From Methyloprofundus sp. (GTDB lineage: Bacteria; Pseudomonadota; Gammaproteobacteria; Methylococcales; Methylomonadaceae), in contig JAUXBW010000056.1 in NCBI GenBank assembly GCA_030619185.1, positions 1 to 10,104 of the forward strand: a stretch of 10,104 nt of DNA, in the 5' to 3' direction. Shown piece after piece: positions 7,254 through 10,104 of the stretch. The notes beneath the pieces are model-generated. The model was not told the origin of the DNA, made no database searches, and saw only the letters and a list, made by a program, of their open reading frames with translations. A program made the position numbers and the translations under genes. Each line of letters starts with the position of its first letter. The first letter of the stretch is position 1.

Positions 7254-7730
7254 TTATTTGTTATCAGAATCTGTTTTAACTTCTGCTTCTGCTTTCTCTG
7301 CTACTACCGCTTCAGCTTTTACTTCAGTCGCTGCTGCTTCAGTTTTCACTTCTGTCGCTGCTTTTTCAGGTTTAGCTTCTGGCACTACTTTTTCAGGCTT
7401 AGCTTCTTCAACAACCGTTGCCGCAATAATTGAAGCATTCGTCAGCGCACCTTTCATCAATATAGTCATGCTACGTAACACAGCATCATTAAAGCGAAAG
7501 CTACTTTCCAATTCAGCAAGAGTTTCCTGATCACACTCAATATTCATCAATACATAGTGCGCTTTTTGTAGCTTTTTAATTGGGTAGGCAAGATGTCTAC
7601 GCCCCCAATCTTCCAGGCGATGGATAGTCCCTGATGCGCCTTCTATAGACGTGCGATAACGATCTATCATCGCAGGTACTTGAGAGCTTTGATCAGGATG
7701 AACTAAAAAGACAATTTCATAATGTCGCAT
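7254..7730 (-). CDS. rpsF: 30S ribosomal protein S6 (bS6) with an extended repeat-containing C-terminal tail
   Basis: Small-subunit platform protein and partner of S18. Residues 1 to about 98 form a normal S6 domain: [19 protein letters not shown], the [18 protein letters not shown] segment (36-53), [12 protein letters not shown] and the [13 protein letters not shown] segment (78-90). The whole is 158 residues against about 131-135 in E. coli. The excess is a charged, low-complexity tail built from five degenerate 9-residue units (106-150; for example [27 protein letters not shown]). In E. coli the S6 tail is acidic and is extended with glutamates by RimK; whether this tail is modified is unknown. 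ATG 7728-7730 has AAGGA 5 nt upstream. First gene of the operon, behind a strong promoter. Confidence 0.96.
   Translation of the reverse strand: MRHYEIVFLVHPDQSSQVPAMIDRYRTSIEGASGTIHRLEDWGRRHLAYPIKKLQKAHYVLMNIECDQETLAELESSFRFNDAVLRSMTILMKGALTNASIIAATVVEEAKPEKVVPEAKPEKAATEVKTEAAATEVKAEAVVAEKAEAEVKTDSDNK
7281..7415 (-). repeat. Tandem 27-bp (9-residue) repeats in the rpsF 3' end
   Basis: Five in-frame degenerate 27-bp units encode residues 106-150 of S6. The protein period is [45 protein letters not shown]. At DNA level neighbouring units are still similar; for example, ACTTC(A/T)GTCGCTGCT on the plus strand recurs at 7321 and 7348. This suggests unit duplication, and copy number may vary between strains. 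Confidence 0.75.
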
Positions 7731-7806
7731 AATTTTCCTTTCGGTTTATAACCTTCTATCATTTTAATAGTAAGGCAAGGGAGGGTTGTGACACCCCATA
7801 AAAAAG
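7731..7806 (-). promoter_or_regulatory. Structured 5' leader of the rpsF operon, possible S6:S18 autoregulatory element
   Basis: The predicted transcript start is near 7806, giving a leader of about 76 nt. It contains a hairpin at 7752-7775: CCTT/AAGG and CTATT/GATAG stems around an AAAAT loop, with one bulged A. This is followed by an ACCG stretch (CCG at 7742-7744) just before the Shine-Dalgarno AAGGA (7736-7740). Leaders of rpsF in many bacteria bind the S6:S18 complex through a hairpin with an exposed CCG. I infer the same role here but cannot confirm the exact fold. Confidence 0.35.
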
Positions 7807-7812
7807 CCAGCC

Positions 7813-7841
7813 ATTATATTTTATATTTACTTTTATTGCAA
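7813..7841 (-). promoter_or_regulatory. Strong sigma70 promoter of the rpsF operon
   Basis: On the minus strand TTGCAA (7836-7841) and a perfect TATAAT (7813-7818) are separated by exactly 17 bp in a very AT-rich stretch. This is the best placed promoter upstream of rpsF and fits a highly expressed ribosomal operon. It begins 35 bp after the toxin stop codon. Confidence 0.75.
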
Positions 7842-7876
7842 AATTTTTAATTCGTGGTTTCGGGGTAACACAATAT

Positions 7877-8371
7877 TCAGAGAAGCTTTTTAACCTCTTT
7901 AAGCAGTAAATAAAGATGTAAAGGATCAGTTGGGCTTTCATCAAAATTAAACTGTTGATACCACTGCCTGACCACATCATCTTTTGCATTAACCAATAAA
8001 GCACGAATTCCAGCAATATCAGCTGCTTGCACTGTTCTTAAAAGTACATCTTTTAAAAGCCCTCGCCCTATTCCTTGCCCATGCTGAGTTTTATCAACCG
8101 CTAGTCGAGCCAAAATCATCACAGGAACAGGATGCCTGGCTAGTCCTTTGGTTATTCGTTTAGGCGCATTGGCATGAATCACCGAACCAACCACTAAAGT
8201 ATAAAATCCAATAACTTGACCATTCTCACAAACCACATAGGTATTGGCACTATTGGAGCCCTGATTTTGTAAAGCATATTTAACCAGGAACTGATTTAAA
8301 TCAGACACGCCACAATCAAAATCCCCCAGAACATGAGATGAATTGAGTTTTTCTATCTGTTTTTTTACCAT
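7877..8371 (-). CDS. GNAT acetyltransferase toxin of a type II toxin-antitoxin module (TacT/AtaT/KacT-like)
   Basis: A 164-residue GNAT-fold protein. Toxins of this group acetylate the amino group of aminoacyl-tRNA and stop translation. The N-terminal part has the family pattern FDCGVSDLNQFLVKYALQNQ (18-37) and YVVCENGQVIGFYTL (45-59). The acetyl-CoA pyrophosphate loop is QHGQGIGRG (96-104), after MILARLAVD. The C-terminal WYQQFNF provides Tyr138, at the place of the catalytic tyrosine in TacT, followed by LHLYLLLKE. Start ATG 8369-8371 lies 8 bp after the antitoxin stop, with only a weak ribosome binding site, which suggests translational coupling. The preceding DUF1778 gene makes the toxin assignment strong. 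Which aminoacyl-tRNA it modifies cannot be told from sequence. Confidence 0.92.
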   Translation of the reverse strand: MVKKQIEKLNSSHVLGDFDCGVSDLNQFLVKYALQNQGSNSANTYVVCENGQVIGFYTLVVGSVIHANAPKRITKGLARHPVPVMILARLAVDKTQHGQGIGRGLLKDVLLRTVQAADIAGIRALLVNAKDDVVRQWYQQFNFDESPTDPLHLYLLLKEVKKLL

Positions 8372-8379
8372 AAAGAGAC

Positions 8380-8655
8380 TCAGTCAAAAACACCTGGTTC
8401 ATTTAATAATTTTTTCAATTCTGGACGATCATTTGATGGACGATCTAAAGCTTGTTGAAACGCTTCCCATTGCTCATCATTTAAGGCAAAAAGCTTTCTA
8501 TCGGCCAATGTATCCGCAGCCATACTAAGACCCGTATCCAGTAAAAATTCACTGACAGATTTATGAACAGAGGCAGCTGCCTGTTGGAGTATTGCTTTAG
8601 CTGTTGCTGTCGTACGAATATCAATACGTTCTGTTTTTTGTTCCTGAGCTTGCAT
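8380..8655 (-). CDS. DUF1778 ribbon-helix-helix antitoxin (TacA/AtaR/KacA-like)
   Basis: A 91-residue antitoxin that binds and blocks the downstream GNAT toxin and, with it, represses the shared promoter. The N-terminal ribbon-helix-helix DNA-binding domain runs through TERIDIRTTATAKAILQQAA (beta strand and first helix, about 8-27) and SVSEFLLDTGLSMAADTLAD (second helix, about 33-52). The C-terminal part, FALNDEQWEAFQQALDRPS and the PELKKLLNEPGVFD end, matches the toxin-neutralising tail typical of DUF1778. A GTG codon directly before the ATG is in frame, but AAGGAG (8662-8667) is only 3 nt from it and 6 nt from the ATG, so I start at ATG 8653-8655. The palindrome at 8695-8711 inside its promoter is the likely binding site. 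Confidence 0.92.
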   Translation of the reverse strand: MQAQEQKTERIDIRTTATAKAILQQAAASVHKSVSEFLLDTGLSMAADTLADRKLFALNDEQWEAFQQALDRPSNDRPELKKLLNEPGVFD

Positions 8656-8687
8656 CACACACTCCTTTTTTGATCATTTATTATCCC

Positions 8688-8716
8688 ATAATAGCGTACA
8701 CACATTGTACGGTCAA
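8688..8716 (-). promoter_or_regulatory. Sigma70 promoter of the toxin-antitoxin operon
   Basis: On the minus strand TTGACC (8711-8716) and TATTAT (8688-8693) are separated by exactly 17 bp, each one base from consensus. Transcription would start near 8681, leaving a 26-nt leader with a strong AAGGAG site before the antitoxin ATG. The spacer is almost wholly occupied by a palindromic operator. Confidence 0.8.
8695..8711. promoter_or_regulatory. Palindromic operator for toxin-antitoxin autorepression
   Basis: Perfect inverted repeat CGTACA (8695-8700) and TGTACG (8706-8711) with a 5-bp spacer, lying between the -35 and -10 boxes of the module's promoter. Ribbon-helix-helix antitoxins bind such short palindromes as paired dimers and block RNA polymerase. 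The position makes it the expected site for antitoxin-toxin complex binding. Confidence 0.7.
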
Positions 8717-8898
8717 TATTAATAATATAATAATTGCTTACTCTAACCCTCAATTATTTATGGCTCTTTATTGAAAATAATATATTCATCATATTAGGCA
8801 TTTGACAGATCAAATACCTATAACCTCAAAATAACTAAACTATTTTAGCCGTGGACAATCAGGTAAAATAAAAACATGATCAACCTAATTAATAAGTC

Positions 8899-10104
8899 AT
8901 GAAAAAAATCGAATTGCTCTCCCCTGCCGGCACTTTAAAAAATATGCGCTATGCCTTTGCCTATGGTGCGGATGCTATCTACGCAGGTCAACCCCGCTAT
9001 AGTTTACGCGTACGTAATAACGACTTTCTTGACGAGAATCTAGCTAAGGGCATCGCTGAAGCACATGCATTAGGAAAAAAATTCTTCCTGGCTACCAATG
9101 TTATCCCGCACAACACCAAAGTTAAATCCTTTATCAAAGACATTAGCCCCATTGTCGCCATGCAACCTGATGCACTTATTATGGCAGACCCCGGCTTAAT
9201 CATGATGGCCCGGGAGCAATGGCCAGATATGCCAATACATTTATCGGTACAAGCCAATACCGTTAATTTTGCAGCAGTTAAATTCTGGCAAAAAATGGGC
9301 GTAGAGCGGATTATCTTATCGCGTGAACTGTCGCTTGATGAAATAGCAGAAATTCGCCAGGAATGTCCTGATATGGAATTAGAAGTTTTTGTTCATGGCG
9401 CACTCTGTATTGCCTATTCAGGGCGCTGCTTGCTCTCGGGCTATTTTAATCACCGTGACCCCAATCAAGGCACTTGTACCAATTCATGCCGCTGGAAATA
9501 TGACACTAAACCAGCACATGAAAATGCAGAAGGTGATTTTGTTCTGGATGGCGGCTCACTTTCCATGAATGATTTAAACGCTGGCACAGCAAACTGTGGT
9601 GGAGCAGAACGTCACCCACTTGCCGATGAAGTCTATTTTCTGGAAGAAGAAGGTCGCCCGGGTGAACTGCTACCCGTTATGGAGGATGAACACGGCACCT
9701 ATATTATGAACTCCAAAGATTTACGTGCCATTGAGCATGTACACCGTCTGGTAGAAATCGGGGTCGATAGCTTGAAAATTGAAGGCCGCACCAAATCGCA
9801 TTATTATGTAGCCAGAACCGCACAGAGTTATAAGCAAGCAATTAATGATGCATTAGCGGGCAAGGACTTTCAGCCAGAACTAATAGGTGTCCTGGAAAAC
9901 CTGGCTAACCGTGGCTATACCGATGGTTTTTATCAGCGCCATCATACCCACGAACATCAAAACTACATAACGGGCTACTCAAAAAGCCATAAGCAACAGT
10001 TCTGCGGTGAAATCAGAGCCTATGACGAAAGCACTGGCCTGGCAGAGATCCTGGTAAAAAACAAGTTCTCAGTCGGTGATAAACTAGAGTTTATACATCC
10101 AGAA
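8899..10104 (+). CDS. trhP: tRNA uridine(34) hydroxylase TrhP (YegQ), peptidase U32 family, cut by window edge
   Basis: Prephenate-dependent enzyme for hydroxylation of uridine 34 in tRNA, the first step to 5-(carboxy)methoxyuridine; named as a U32 peptidase family member. The window holds 402 codons, and E. coli YegQ has about 453, so the C-terminal tail is missing. It begins MKKIELLSPAGTLKNMRYAF and AYGADAIYAGQPRYSLRVRN. The U32 signature spans 162-180 (EVFVHGALCIAYSGRCLLS), and the four cysteines Cys170, Cys177, Cys193 and Cys197 fit the family's metal/iron-sulfur site. The later segments DEHGTYIMNSKDLRAIEH, SLKIEGRTKS and VKNKFSVGDKLE match YegQ closely. No strong ribosome binding site precedes the ATG. 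The gene is divergent from the toxin-antitoxin module across 243 bp. Confidence 0.95.
   Translation, partial: MKKIELLSPAGTLKNMRYAFAYGADAIYAGQPRYSLRVRNNDFLDENLAKGIAEAHALGKKFFLATNVIPHNTKVKSFIKDISPIVAMQPDALIMADPGLIMMAREQWPDMPIHLSVQANTVNFAAVKFWQKMGVERIILSRELSLDEIAEIRQECPDMELEVFVHGALCIAYSGRCLLSGYFNHRDPNQGTCTNSCRWKYDTKPAHENAEGDFVLDGGSLSMNDLNAGTANCGGAERHPLADEVYFLEEEGRPGELLPVMEDEHGTYIMNSKDLRAIEHVHRLVEIGVDSLKIEGRTKSHYYVARTAQSYKQAINDALAGKDFQPELIGVLENLANRGYTDGFYQRHHTHEHQNYITGYSKSHKQQFCGEIRAYDESTGLAEILVKNKFSVGDKLEFIHPE

Noticed and set aside
7200..7530. Plus-strand open frames opposite rpsF with Ser/Ala- or Phe/Cys-rich translations
   Set aside because: They are antisense readings of the repetitive rpsF tail; their low complexity comes from the GCT/TTC-rich repeats.
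7759..8016. Open frame of 85 codons on the minus strand between the toxin 3' end and the rpsF leader
   Set aside because: It overlaps the toxin gene in another frame and crosses the strong rpsF promoter. The sequence has no protein-family character.
8802..8813. Possible FNR/CRP-type site TTGACAGATCAA upstream of trhP
   Set aside because: The half-sites TTGAC and ATCAA are only 2 bp apart, not the 4 bp of an FNR box.
8997..9257. Minus-strand open frame of 86 codons inside trhP
   Set aside because: It is antisense to the strongly conserved N-terminal part of trhP, with no supporting signals.

Overview
The window looks like the chromosome of a moderately AT-rich gammaproteobacterium. The biotin genes lie beside a ComF-family gene, Kdo transferase (waaA) and an ArnT-like glycosyltransferase point to a Gram-negative LPS-bearing envelope, the rpsF-rpsR-DUF2232-rplI order is typical of pseudomonad-like and related gammaproteobacteria, and a TrhP/YegQ homologue closely resembles the enterobacterial protein. 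I cannot place it more precisely.

Layout. (1) 1-1338, minus strand: the 5' part of bioF (cut by the window edge) preceded by complete bioB, the start of a biotin operon. (2) 1404-2114, plus strand: a comF/gntX-like phosphoribosyltransferase gene, divergent from bioB across a 65-bp gap that carries a candidate BirA (biotin repressor) operator. (3) 2077-5058, minus strand: an ArnT-like GT83 glycosyltransferase followed by waaA, a likely two-gene lipid A/LPS unit. The waaA 3' end overlaps the comF 3' end tail to tail by 38 bp. (4) 5059-5576: a 518-bp stretch without a gene. It holds a candidate promoter for the arnT-like gene, a small GC-rich hairpin, a 211-bp nested palindromic repeat (MITE/REP-like) and a weak terminator behind rplI. 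(5) 5577-7730, minus strand: the ribosomal operon rpsF-rpsR-DUF2232-rplI, with a strong promoter and structured leader upstream of rpsF. S6 has an unusual C-terminal tail made of 9-residue repeats. (6) 7877-8655, minus strand: a two-gene type II toxin-antitoxin module, with a DUF1778 ribbon-helix-helix antitoxin followed by a TacT/AtaT-type GNAT toxin. It has a near-consensus sigma70 promoter whose spacer is a perfect palindromic operator. (7) 8899-10104, plus strand: trhP (yegQ), a U32-family tRNA hydroxylase, cut by the window edge.

The core is housekeeping: biotin synthesis, LPS inner core and lipid A decoration, ribosome assembly and tRNA modification. The accessory parts are the toxin-antitoxin pair and the palindromic repeat. 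I see no wholly new system. The points most worth checking are the repeat, the S6 tail, the BirA-like site at the comF start, and the toxin-antitoxin pair placed directly upstream of a ribosomal-protein promoter with no visible terminator between them. No rRNA, tRNA, CRISPR array or transposase gene was seen.
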